From Tannerella sp. (GTDB taxonomy: Bacteria > Bacteroidota > Bacteroidia > Bacteroidales > Tannerellaceae), in contig JAISJX010000308.1 in NCBI GenBank assembly GCA_031261145.1, positions 1 through 9,615 on the forward strand: a DNA stretch of 9,615 nt. The letters are read 5' to 3'. The stretch's first letter is position 1. Every line of letters starts with the position of its first letter. The notes beneath the pieces were generated by a model. That model was given only the letters and a program-made list of their open reading frames with translations, had not been told where the DNA came from and did no database searches. A program made the position numbers and the translations under genes. This document shows positions 1 through 6,780 of the stretch, piece by piece.

Positions 1-225
1 ACGGTTTTTGACTAATGTAAAGAGATATGCGTTGACATTCCCCAGCGGACCAATCACATCAATGTTTTCCCATATATAGAGGAAGATGTCCTGTACGGTA
101 TTTTCCGCATCCTGGCGCGAGAGGAGAAAGGTCTGGGAAAAACGCACCAGTTTGGGAAAGTACATTGAATATACCTTCGAATAATTATCTCTGTCAATAC
201 CTGTTAGTTGCGCTTCCATATTCAT
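1..225 (-). CDS. ECF-type RNA polymerase sigma-70 factor (partial, C-terminus off the left edge)
   Basis: The reverse strand from 225 down to 1 reads 75 codons without a stop. The translation matches sigma-70 region 2 as seen in the large Bacteroidota ECF family. Key stretches are YFPKLVRFSQTFLLSRQDAE (residues 22-41), VQDIFLYIWEN (44-54) and NVNAYLFTLVKNR (63-75). In this family region 2 binds the core RNA polymerase clamp and recognises the -10 element; region 4, which reads the -35 element, would lie beyond the left edge. The start at 225 is the outermost ATG; a second ATG at 219 is equally possible. The gene is divergent from the helicase gene, and a TAnnTTTG box lies just upstream. In Bacteroidota such factors often sit next to a FecR-like anti-sigma factor and a SusC/SusD pair, but none of that is visible here. 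The regulon is unknown. The family is secure; the exact role is not. Confidence 0.88.
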   Translation of the reverse strand, partial: MNMEAQLTGIDRDNYSKVYSMYFPKLVRFSQTFLLSRQDAENTVQDIFLYIWENIDVIGPLGNVNAYLFTLVKNR

Positions 226-247
226 TTTATCCGGTTTAAAAACAATG

Positions 248-255
248 CAAATATA
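248..255 (-). promoter_or_regulatory. Candidate promoter -7 box for the sigma factor gene
   Basis: On the minus strand this reads TATATTTG, a full match to the Bacteroidota -7 consensus TAnnTTTG. An ATTG on the same strand (plus positions 278-281) lies 22 bp upstream as a weak -33 element. The box is 22 bp before the start at 225, which would leave a short leader. The match is short and lies in AT-rich DNA, so it is suggestive only. Confidence 0.45.
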
Positions 256-297
256 GCAATAAAAAAGTTATTAAGCGCAATTGTATGAAATTTTTTG

Positions 298-305
298 TAC
301 TTTTG
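298..305 (+). promoter_or_regulatory. Candidate promoter -7 box for the helicase gene
   Basis: TACTTTTG matches the Bacteroidota -7 consensus TAnnTTTG exactly and ends 18 bp before the helicase ATG at 324. No TTTG is visible 19-21 bp upstream; the nearest TTG, at 281-283, is too close. The box sits in an imperfect inverted repeat (295-310, TTGTAC-TTTT-GCACAA, one mismatched pair), which might bind a regulator or be chance. It would drive the helicase and probably the two genes behind it. Confidence 0.5.
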
Positions 306-323
306 CACAACTTTCGTTGATAT

Positions 324-2624
324 ATGGAGACAGTAGAATCATTTTTAGAAGAACTGAATGACAGCCAGCGCGAAGCGGTCGTATATAGCGATGGCCCGGC
401 ATTGGTTGTGGCGGGCGCCGGTTCGGGTAAAACGCGGGTATTGACCTATAAGATTGCGTATTTACTGCAACGGGGGCTTGCGCCGTATCATATCCTGTCG
501 CTTACGTTTACCAACAAGGCCGCCCGCGAGATGAAAAGCCGTATCGCTTTGGTCACGGACGAATCTACGGCGCAACGCCTGTGGATGGGCACGTTCCACT
601 CCATCTTTTACCGTATTTTGCGCTACGAGGCCGAAAGCATCGGTTATCCGCCGGATTTTACCATCTACGACACGACCGATTCCAAAAGCCTGATCCGCAC
701 CATTATCAAAGAAATGCAGTTGGACGATAAAATCTATCGTCCGGGAATGATTCAGGGGCGCATCTCCAACGCGAAGAACGCCCTGATTTCCAGTCATTCC
801 TACGAACAAAAGAAGGAATTGGTCGAGTATGACCAGAAAGCCAGGATTCCCTGCTTCCGCGAAATATACAAACGCTATCAGGCGCGTTGTTTTCAGGCGG
901 GCGCGATGGATTTCGACGAATTGCTGATGCAGACGAACATCCTGTTTCGCGACCATCCCGATGTGCTGGCTAAGTATCAGGCCAAGTTCCGGTATGTGTT
1001 AGTGGATGAATACCAGGATACTAATTTCGCCCAGCACCTGATTGTTACCCGGTTATGCGAAACGCACCACCGTATATGCGTCGTTGGGGACGATGCGCAA
1101 AGCATCTATTCTTTCCGGGGAGCGAACATTGATAATATGCTGCGTTTCAAGGAACAATATCCCGATTGCAGGATTTTCAAATTAGAACGCAACTATCGCT
1201 CGACGCAAAATATTGTCAATGCAGCCAACAGTCTGATTCATAAAAATGTAGGGCAGATACCCAAAACCATTTATTCCGAAAACGAACCCGGCAGCAAAAT
1301 ACGCATTTTCTCTTCATTCTCCGATTACGAAGAAGGCTATCTCGTTACTACACAAATTGTTGAACTGCGAATGAATGAGAAATGTTCCTACGCCGATTTT
1401 GCCGTGTTATACCGGACAAACGCCCAGTCCCGTGTGCTCGAAGAAGCGCTCAGGAAACGGAATATTGCCTATAAAGTCTATGGTTCACAGTCGTTTTACC
1501 AACGGAAAGAGATTAAGGACATCATCGCCTATTTTCGTTTAATCATCAATCCGAATGACGAAGAAGCGTTCAAGCGGATTATCAATTTTCCCGCCCGCGG
1601 AATCGGGGAAACAACGCTGGGCAAACTGCTTACCGCCGCTGCCGGGCATCAGGTGAGCGTTTGGACAGTCCTTTGTTCGCCATCGGATTACGAGGTATCC
1701 ATCAATGAGGGCACAGCAAAGAAACTCAGGGACTTCCGCGCCCTGATCGAAGAATTGATGAACGAAAACAAACAGTTATCTGCCGAAGAGATGGCGGAAC
1801 TGACTGTGAAACGCAGCGGCATCTCATCCACTCTGTTCCAGAACCGTTCGGTCGAAGATATTAGCCGTCAGGAGAATATGCAGGAGCTATTGAAAGCGAT
1901 TTCCGAATTTTGCGCCACCAAACGCGAAGAAGGCGAGGAACATGTGTCGCTGACCGATTTCCTTATGGAAGTGTCGCTGATTACCGATCAGGACAACGAC
2001 AAAAGTGAGAACGCGGATAAAGTGACCCTGATGACCGTCCATGCCGCCAAAGGGCTGGAATTTAATAATGTATTCATTGTCGGAATGGAAGAGAACCTGT
2101 TTCCCTCAATGATGGCAATGGACAGTCCGAATGGCGTTGAAGAAGAAAGGCGGCTTTTCTACGTTGCCATCACACGCGCCAGGAAGCACTGTATCATTAC
2201 GTATGCCAAAAGCCGTTTCCGGAACGGGCAAAGCAATTCCTGCGTGCCCAGTCATTTTATTAAAGATATTGATACGGAGTTTTTAATACTGCCGGACGAA
2301 TTAACCAAAAAGAGTGATTCGGTTGACAGATGGGACGATGACGAGACTTCATCCCGCGTCTCCTATTCTCCCCGGACTATGCAGCGAATGACGCCGAATC
2401 CTCACCTGAAAAAGATTGAATCAACCGACAAACAGGAAACGGTCAAGGTCGATTCTTTAGGCGGATTCCGAACGGGAAATATCGTTCGCCACGACCGTTT
2501 CGGGAGGGGGAAAATCATTTCCTTAGAAGGGCAGGACGGCGATGCGAAAGCAACGATTCTTTTTGAACATCTGGGACAGAAGAGTTTACTCTTGAAGTAT
2601 GCCAAATTAACCATCTTAAAATAG
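324..2624 (+). CDS. pcrA: ATP-dependent 3'-5' DNA helicase, UvrD/PcrA type (superfamily 1A)
   Basis: The product unwinds DNA with ATP; relatives act in nucleotide excision repair, replication-fork maintenance, removal of recombinase filaments and transcription-coupled repair. All the SF1A motifs are present in 766 residues: a Q-motif-like LNDSQREAV (11-19), Walker A GAGSGKT (31-37), Walker B DEYQDT (228-233), motif III GDDAQSIYSFRGA (255-267), motif IV LERNYRST (287-294), motif V VTLMTVHAAKGLEF (567-580) and motif VI EEERRLFYVAITRAR (606-620). The C-terminus (about 713-766, GGFRTGNIVRHDRFGRG) looks like the Tudor-like domain by which PcrA/UvrD contacts RNA polymerase. Length is slightly above the usual 720-750. 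The ATG at 324 puts the first conserved motif at the expected distance. It is first in a closely packed run, with nspC starting 7 nt after its stop. PcrA and UvrD cannot be told apart by motif, so the symbol is nominal. Confidence 0.96.
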   Translation: METVESFLEELNDSQREAVVYSDGPALVVAGAGSGKTRVLTYKIAYLLQRGLAPYHILSLTFTNKAAREMKSRIALVTDESTAQRLWMGTFHSIFYRILRYEAESIGYPPDFTIYDTTDSKSLIRTIIKEMQLDDKIYRPGMIQGRISNAKNALISSHSYEQKKELVEYDQKARIPCFREIYKRYQARCFQAGAMDFDELLMQTNILFRDHPDVLAKYQAKFRYVLVDEYQDTNFAQHLIVTRLCETHHRICVVGDDAQSIYSFRGANIDNMLRFKEQYPDCRIFKLERNYRSTQNIVNAANSLIHKNVGQIPKTIYSENEPGSKIRIFSSFSDYEEGYLVTTQIVELRMNEKCSYADFAVLYRTNAQSRVLEEALRKRNIAYKVYGSQSFYQRKEIKDIIAYFRLIINPNDEEAFKRIINFPARGIGETTLGKLLTAAAGHQVSVWTVLCSPSDYEVSINEGTAKKLRDFRALIEELMNENKQLSAEEMAELTVKRSGISSTLFQNRSVEDISRQENMQELLKAISEFCATKREEGEEHVSLTDFLMEVSLITDQDNDKSENADKVTLMTVHAAKGLEFNNVFIVGMEENLFPSMMAMDSPNGVEEERRLFYVAITRARKHCIITYAKSRFRNGQSNSCVPSHFIKDIDTEFLILPDELTKKSDSVDRWDDDETSSRVSYSPRTMQRMTPNPHLKKIESTDKQETVKVDSLGGFRTGNIVRHDRFGRGKIISLEGQDGDAKATILFEHLGQKSLLLKYAKLTILK

Positions 2625-2631
2625 TAACAGA

Positions 2632-3771
2632 ATGATTCGTTTGGATTCGATACCATCACCCTGTTATGTGATTGAGGAACAGTTGTTACGCAACAACCTG
2701 TCCTTGATAAAACAGGTAAAGGAGCGGGCAGGAGTGGAGATTATCCTTGCCCTGAAAGCGTTTGCGATATGGAAAACATTTCCCATTATCCGCGAATATA
2801 TCCCTTATGCCACAGCAAGTTCCGTGCACGAAGCTCGCTTAGTGCATGAAGAATTGGGTTCGCTCGCACACACCTGTTCGCCCGCTTATACGGAAGCCGA
2901 TTTCCCTCTTTTACTGAAATATAGCAGCCATATCACATTCAATTCCCTGTCGCAATACGAACGTTTCCGCCCGGCGGTGCAGGCAGACGGAAACCGCGTT
3001 TCGTGCGGCATCCGGATAAACCCCGAATATTCGTTAGTGGAAACGGATTTGTATAATCCCTGTGCACCCGGTTCGCGGTTGGGCGTGACCGCCGGGGTTT
3101 TGGGCGACATCTTGCCGGAAGGCGTGGAAGGACTTCATTTTCATACGCTTTGCGAATCGTCGTCGTATGACCTGGAAAAGACGCTGCAAGTGGTGGAAGA
3201 ACGCTTCGGCAAAATCCTCCCGCAAATCAAGTGGCTGAACATGGGCGGCGGACACCTGATGACGCGAAAAGGCTATGATACGGAACATCTGATTGCTTTG
3301 CTTCAGAGGTTTAAGGCGAAATATCCGCATCTGGAAATCATTCTCGAACCGGGAAGCGCGTTTACGTGGCAGACGGGCTTTTTGCTGACAACCGTCGTTG
3401 ATATGGTTGAAAATAACGGCATTAAGACGGCTATTATTGATGCCTCGTTCACGTGCCATACGCCCGATTGTCTGGAGATGCCTTACCGCCCCGTCATCCG
3501 TCACGGCAGCGAGGCGACGGCAGGGAAACCAACCTTCCGGATTGGGGGATGTAGCTGTTTAAGCGGCGATTACATGGGCGACTGGTCGTTCGACGCTCCA
3601 TTGAAGGTGGGGGATAAACTGATATTTGAAGATATGATTCATTACACAGTAGTTAAAACGACCATGTTCAACGGAATACCGCACCCATCCATTGCTATAT
3701 GGACAGTGGCGGACGAATTGAAAATCTTACGCGCCTTTGGTTACGAAGATTATAAGGACAGAATGAGTTAG
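2632..3771 (+). CDS. nspC: Carboxynorspermidine/carboxyspermidine decarboxylase
   Basis: This is a PLP-dependent, alanine-racemase-fold decarboxylase. It removes CO2 from carboxyspermidine or carboxynorspermidine in the alternative polyamine route that avoids decarboxylated S-adenosylmethionine; in gut Bacteroidota this route makes spermidine. The 379 residues match the usual NspC length. Visible features are the PLP-lysine region ILALKAF with K42, the barrel motif HFHTLCE (169-175), the phosphate-binding glycine run MGGG (204-207), EPGSA (239-243), and the C-terminal GCSCLSGD (306-313), where a conserved cysteine comes from the partner subunit of the dimer. MIHYTVVKTTMFNGI (335-349) is also typical. 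The partner carboxyspermidine dehydrogenase is not in the window. The ATG is 7 nt after the helicase stop, so the gene is probably cotranscribed with it. Substrate preference between the C7 and C8 amines cannot be read from sequence. Confidence 0.94.
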   Translation: MIRLDSIPSPCYVIEEQLLRNNLSLIKQVKERAGVEIILALKAFAIWKTFPIIREYIPYATASSVHEARLVHEELGSLAHTCSPAYTEADFPLLLKYSSHITFNSLSQYERFRPAVQADGNRVSCGIRINPEYSLVETDLYNPCAPGSRLGVTAGVLGDILPEGVEGLHFHTLCESSSYDLEKTLQVVEERFGKILPQIKWLNMGGGHLMTRKGYDTEHLIALLQRFKAKYPHLEIILEPGSAFTWQTGFLLTTVVDMVENNGIKTAIIDASFTCHTPDCLEMPYRPVIRHGSEATAGKPTFRIGGCSCLSGDYMGDWSFDAPLKVGDKLIFEDMIHYTVVKTTMFNGIPHPSIAIWTVADELKILRAFGYEDYKDRMS

Positions 3772-3781
3772 AAACAGTTAG

Positions 3782-3789
3782 TACCTTTG
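3782..3789 (+). promoter_or_regulatory. Candidate internal promoter -7 box before the GDPD gene
   Basis: TACCTTTG is an exact match to the Bacteroidota -7 consensus, in the 21-nt gap between the nspC stop and the first ATG of the next gene. No good -33 TTTG is seen at the right spacing. If it works, transcription would begin around 3794-3797, which would favour the ATG at 3802 over the one at 3793. It could equally be chance, with the gene read only from upstream. Confidence 0.3.
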
Positions 3790-3792
3790 ATT

Positions 3793-5142
3793 ATGAGCCG
3801 GATGATGAAATATTGTTTTTGGGGGATACTGTTAAGTTTAAGTTTGGGGGCGTGCAGTCATGATGATGAACCGTTGCAGCCGTCGCCGGTCGATTTATTT
3901 TTCGATATAAGAAGCCTGGCGTTGAGTGCGGAACAGAAAGCGGTGTTGGCGAATTTCCCGCGTAACATCGTGATTGCCCATCGCGGCTGCGGCGTCAGCG
4001 ATTATGCGCCCGAACAGACCGAAGCGGCTTACCGCTGGGCGCGTAACATGGGGGCTGACTACCTCGAATGCGACCTTCAGCAAACGGCTGACGGCGTGAT
4101 TGTTTTGTTGCACGACGACGATTTGATTCGTACCACCGACATTAAAAAGGTATTCACGGACAATCCGGCGCGTGCCAAAACCAATCTCTTCACTTTCGCG
4201 CAACTCCAACAGCTCGATGCAGGCTCATGGAAAGGCGTACGGTTTGCCGGAGAACAGATTCCGACGCTGGAAGACCTCATCCGGGTGTGCGAAGGATACC
4301 GCTATCTCCGCAAGAAAGACCTTCCGGGCATTTATCCGAAAATCAGCGCCGCCGCCGGAAGGCAACGGGTGACGCTGGGCGTGGATAAAGTTTCGGAAAC
4401 GACGCTGAACGATGCCGGATTCGCTAACCACGTGATTGCCACAGACCATACCAACACCGTCTATGTCCCCGACGACAAAGCGGCCAACGGCCACCGTCCC
4501 GGCATCTGCCCCGAAATAAAAGCGTCCGGAAGCATTATCAATCGGGATAAATTCGTCTCACTGCTCCATGAATTAGGCTGGTATCACGACGATCCCGCCC
4601 TGATGAAACAGATACCCGTCACCAATGACGGGACGCGCGTAGCCATAGCCAACACGGATGCCCGCGTGGTGATACAAAGTTTCAATCTTGACTATCTCCG
4701 GGAGTGCAAAAACAAGTTCCGCCGGTTGCGACCGATGTCTTTCTTAGTGTGGGATAACCAAAATGCAGCGGATTATTCGCAACTTACGAACTGGATGGAG
4801 GCGGGCGTGACCCTAATCAGTCCGATGATTGCAAAGGTGGACGGAACGAATTTCAATGCGGCCAAAGGTCAGGTGATACGCAATGCGGGGCTGTACATCA
4901 CGCCATTCACGTTCGCCGGAGACCTGTCCGTCTATAATGGCTACGCCGGTAAAAATGCGATGAATGTGAATTACCTCGACGGAGTGATTACCGACAACCT
5001 GAAAGTGGCATTTAGTTTTTACCGGCAATTGGAAACAAAATTCCTGTTCCCGAACGCAACGTTAGGTTGGCCGGACAACCTGCAAGCAAAAAAACTTATT
5101 CCCGACGACCCGGCGAAAGTGATTACGGAGTTGGGATATTAA
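3793..5142 (+). CDS. Glycerophosphodiester phosphodiesterase family lipoprotein (GlpQ-like)
   Basis: This is predicted to hydrolyse glycerophosphodiesters to glycerol-3-phosphate and an alcohol at the cell envelope. Numbered from the ATG at 3793 (449 residues), a lipoprotein signal peptide ends in the lipobox LGAC with the lipidated cysteine at 21. The following SHDDEPLQP is acidic, as in many Bacteroidota surface lipoproteins. GDPD motifs are IAHRG (61-65), PEQTEAA (73-79, usually PENT), ECD (92-94), LLHDDDLIRTT (105-115), GICPEIK (237-243) and the terminal GVITDN (397-402). The catalytic His, Arg, Glu, Asp, second His and third-acid positions are all filled. An oddity is an earlier GIYPKIS (179-185) that resembles the catalytic strand but has Lys where Glu is expected, with about 55 extra residues before the true motif. 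An in-frame TTG at 3787 and an ATG at 3802 are alternative starts. The gap to nspC is 21 nt. The substrate is unknown. Confidence 0.88.
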   Translation: MSRMMKYCFWGILLSLSLGACSHDDEPLQPSPVDLFFDIRSLALSAEQKAVLANFPRNIVIAHRGCGVSDYAPEQTEAAYRWARNMGADYLECDLQQTADGVIVLLHDDDLIRTTDIKKVFTDNPARAKTNLFTFAQLQQLDAGSWKGVRFAGEQIPTLEDLIRVCEGYRYLRKKDLPGIYPKISAAAGRQRVTLGVDKVSETTLNDAGFANHVIATDHTNTVYVPDDKAANGHRPGICPEIKASGSIINRDKFVSLLHELGWYHDDPALMKQIPVTNDGTRVAIANTDARVVIQSFNLDYLRECKNKFRRLRPMSFLVWDNQNAADYSQLTNWMEAGVTLISPMIAKVDGTNFNAAKGQVIRNAGLYITPFTFAGDLSVYNGYAGKNAMNVNYLDGVITDNLKVAFSFYRQLETKFLFPNATLGWPDNLQAKKLIPDDPAKVITELGY

Positions 5143-5198
5143 TATTCATTGAAAAAATAGAGCGGAAGTGCGAAAAATGACGGCAATACTTTGATTCC

Positions 5199-5281
5199 AA
5201 GATTCAAAAAATCAAAAATTCGGAGTTTACAGGCAGTATTTTTTCCCAAACTATTCATGAATAACGAAAAGATTCAAAAAA
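5199..5281 (+). repeat. Pair of 13-bp direct repeats upstream of ftsY
   Basis: AAGATTCAAAAAA occurs at 5199-5211 and again at 5269-5281, exactly 70 bp apart, and each copy is soon followed by an AT-rich tract ending ATTCG. The second copy lies directly before the candidate ftsY -7 box; the palindrome at 5252 is between the copies. The rest of the 179-nt gap (5143-5321) has no small gene and no convincing terminator that I can see. Confidence 0.5.
5252..5263 (+). repeat. 12-bp perfect palindrome upstream of ftsY
   Basis: TATTCATGAATA is its own reverse complement. It lies 23 bp before the candidate ftsY -7 box at 5287, roughly where an upstream regulator would bind. It is short and AT-rich, so it may be chance. 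Confidence 0.4.
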
Positions 5282-5286
5282 ATTCG

Positions 5287-5294
5287 TATCTTCG
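5287..5294 (+). promoter_or_regulatory. Candidate promoter -7 box for ftsY
   Basis: TATCTTCG differs from the Bacteroidota -7 consensus TAnnTTTG at one position and ends 27 bp before the ftsY ATG. No clear -33 TTTG is seen. The 179-nt gap after the GDPD stop makes a new transcription start here likely on layout grounds. Confidence 0.4.
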
Positions 5295-5321
5295 TGCGAT
5301 TTTTCAATAAATAAAAAAGTT

Positions 5322-6275
5322 ATGGGACTATTCGGGTTTTTCAATAAAGAAAAAAAGGATACATTAGATAAAGGTCTGTCGAAGAGCAAAACCAGCGTCT
5401 TTGCCAAACTGGCGAAAGCCTTTGTGGGACGGAGTAAAATTGACGATTCCGTATTGGACGAATTGGAGGAGATACTGATTACATCGGATGTCGGCGTCGA
5501 TACGACCCTGAAAATCATCTCCCGCATCGAAAGGCGGGCGGCAGCCGACAAGTATGTCACCACCGAAGAACTGACAACCATTCTGCGCGAAGAGATCGCA
5601 GCATTGCTGACGGAAAACCAAACCGAAGACATGGACGATTTCAGCCTTCCCGAAGACAAAAAACCCTACGTCATCATGGTGGTAGGCGTCAACGGCGTGG
5701 GAAAAACCACTACGATAGGAAAATTGGCGTACCAGTTCAAGAAAAACGGGCAAAAAGTCTATCTGGGCGCAGCCGACACGTTCCGTGCCGCCGCGGTCGA
5801 ACAGTTAGTGATTTGGAGCGAACGCATCGGCGTGCCTATCATCAAACAGAATATGGGTTCCGACCCCGCTTCAGTCGCCTACGATACGCTCAGTTCGGCG
5901 AAAGCCAACCAGGCCGACGTCGTCATTATTGATACCGCAGGCCGTTTGCACAACAAGATTAACCTCATGAACGAGCTTACCAAAATCAAAAACGTCATGA
6001 AGAAAATCATCCCCGACGCTCCGCACGAGATTCTTTTGATACTCGACGGTTCGACGGGACAAAATGCGTTTGAACAGGCCAAACAGTTCACCGCCGCTAC
6101 CGAAGTCAATGCACTGGCCGTTACCAAATTAGACGGGACAGCCAAAGGCGGCGTCGTGATCGGCATTTCCGACCATTTCCAGATTCCGGTCAAATACATT
6201 GGCCTGGGCGAAGGCGTGGAAGATTTGCAGGTTTTCAATAAAAAAGCATTCGTTGATTCTTTGTTTGGGGAATAA
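5322..6275 (+). CDS. ftsY: Signal recognition particle receptor FtsY
   Basis: FtsY is the SRP receptor GTPase. It docks ribosome-SRP (Ffh) complexes at the inner membrane and hands nascent membrane proteins to SecYEG. The 317 residues form a short FtsY without the long acidic A domain of E. coli. The start MGLFGFFNKEKK suggests an amphipathic basic membrane-targeting segment, followed by the helical N domain (about 20-100; SDVGVDTTLKII at 55-66). The G domain has G1 GVNGVGKTT (122-130), the SRP-specific insertion start GAADTFRAAAVEQL (149-162), G3 DTAGR (204-208), G4 TKLDG (268-272) and the closing GLGEGVEDLQVF (294-305). All GTPase residues are intact. It is followed 2 nt later by a small membrane protein gene and then rimO. 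The ATG at 5322 is the only sensible start. Confidence 0.97.
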   Translation: MGLFGFFNKEKKDTLDKGLSKSKTSVFAKLAKAFVGRSKIDDSVLDELEEILITSDVGVDTTLKIISRIERRAAADKYVTTEELTTILREEIAALLTENQTEDMDDFSLPEDKKPYVIMVVGVNGVGKTTTIGKLAYQFKKNGQKVYLGAADTFRAAAVEQLVIWSERIGVPIIKQNMGSDPASVAYDTLSSAKANQADVVIIDTAGRLHNKINLMNELTKIKNVMKKIIPDAPHEILLILDGSTGQNAFEQAKQFTAATEVNALAVTKLDGTAKGGVVIGISDHFQIPVKYIGLGEGVEDLQVFNKKAFVDSLFGE

Positions 6276-6277
6276 AT

Positions 6278-6757
6278 ATGAATAAGAGACCGAAAACAGT
6301 TGTCATTATTGCTATCGAAATCAGTTGTGTTATGCTTCTTTTAGCCCATGTTGGAACCGTGTGTTGTTTGTATGATTCGCTTCCCGAAAGGATAAGTGCG
6401 CATTACAATTTTAAAGGTCTTCCCGATGGTTATGGCGAAAAGTCAAGTATTTTCGGGTTACCTGCTATAAGTTTCGCTATCTACCTTGTTATGACGTTTC
6501 TCTACCGAAAACCTGAAATTTGTAATTATCCCGTTCCTGTAACGGACGAAAACAGAACACAGCTTTATAATTATACACGTTTGTTAATCAGATATTTGAA
6601 GTTGATATTTACCATTGTATTTTTCTATATTACAGTATGTACATTATATGGTCAGCCTTTAGGCTTGTTTTTTTCGAGTGTAATCATGTTGGCCATTTTC
6701 GGCCCTGCTATTTATGTCATCATTAAAATGTGGTCGTTAAAAACGCCCGCAAAATAA
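6278..6757 (+). CDS. DUF1648-like small integral membrane protein
   Basis: The function is unknown. The 159-residue product has about four hydrophobic segments: roughly 8-31 (TVVIIAIEISCVMLLLAHVG), 58-75 (IFGLPAISFAIYLVMTFL), 104-122 (YLKLIFTIVFFYITVCTLY) and 128-150 (LGLFFSSVIMLAIFGPAIYV). Between the first two is LPERISAHYNFKGLPDGYGEKS (35-56), which resembles the DUF1648 signature of LP..I..H....G.PD.....K; DUF1648 is found in SdpI-type immunity proteins and other membrane proteins. The ATG is 2 nt after the ftsY stop, implying translational coupling. Base composition is visibly more AT-rich than in ftsY or rimO: one 60-base line (6601-6660) has 16 G+C, against 38 in a line of ftsY (5761-5820). 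Part of this reflects Ile/Phe/Leu/Tyr-rich membrane content, but recent acquisition is possible. I infer no role in SRP targeting from position alone. Confidence 0.75.
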   Translation: MNKRPKTVVIIAIEISCVMLLLAHVGTVCCLYDSLPERISAHYNFKGLPDGYGEKSSIFGLPAISFAIYLVMTFLYRKPEICNYPVPVTDENRTQLYNYTRLLIRYLKLIFTIVFFYITVCTLYGQPLGLFFSSVIMLAIFGPAIYVIIKMWSLKTPAK

Positions 6758-6780
6758 CGTTTCATTTGTAAAAACGAGAA

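Noticed and set aside
462..956. Minus-strand open frame inside the helicase gene
   Set aside because: It overlaps helicase motif regions on the other strand and has no recognisable domain or promoter; a shadow frame.
3034..3504. Minus-strand open frame inside nspC
   Set aside because: It is antisense to conserved nspC motifs and its translation is rich in Arg, His and Phe without any domain; a shadow frame.
324..5142. Helicase-NspC-GDPD trio considered as a defence or signalling system
   Set aside because: The helicase has the full housekeeping UvrD/PcrA architecture, NspC is a normal polyamine enzyme and the GDPD is an envelope lipoprotein. Close spacing alone does not support a joint function.
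5190..5216. Possible terminator hairpin TTTGATT...AATCAAA after the GDPD gene
   Set aside because: The stem is 7 bp and nearly all A-T, and no run of T follows directly, so it is not a convincing intrinsic terminator.
6758..6776. Small stem CGTTT...AAACG before rimO
   Set aside because: Only 5 bp with a 9-nt loop and no T tract; too weak to call a terminator or attenuator.
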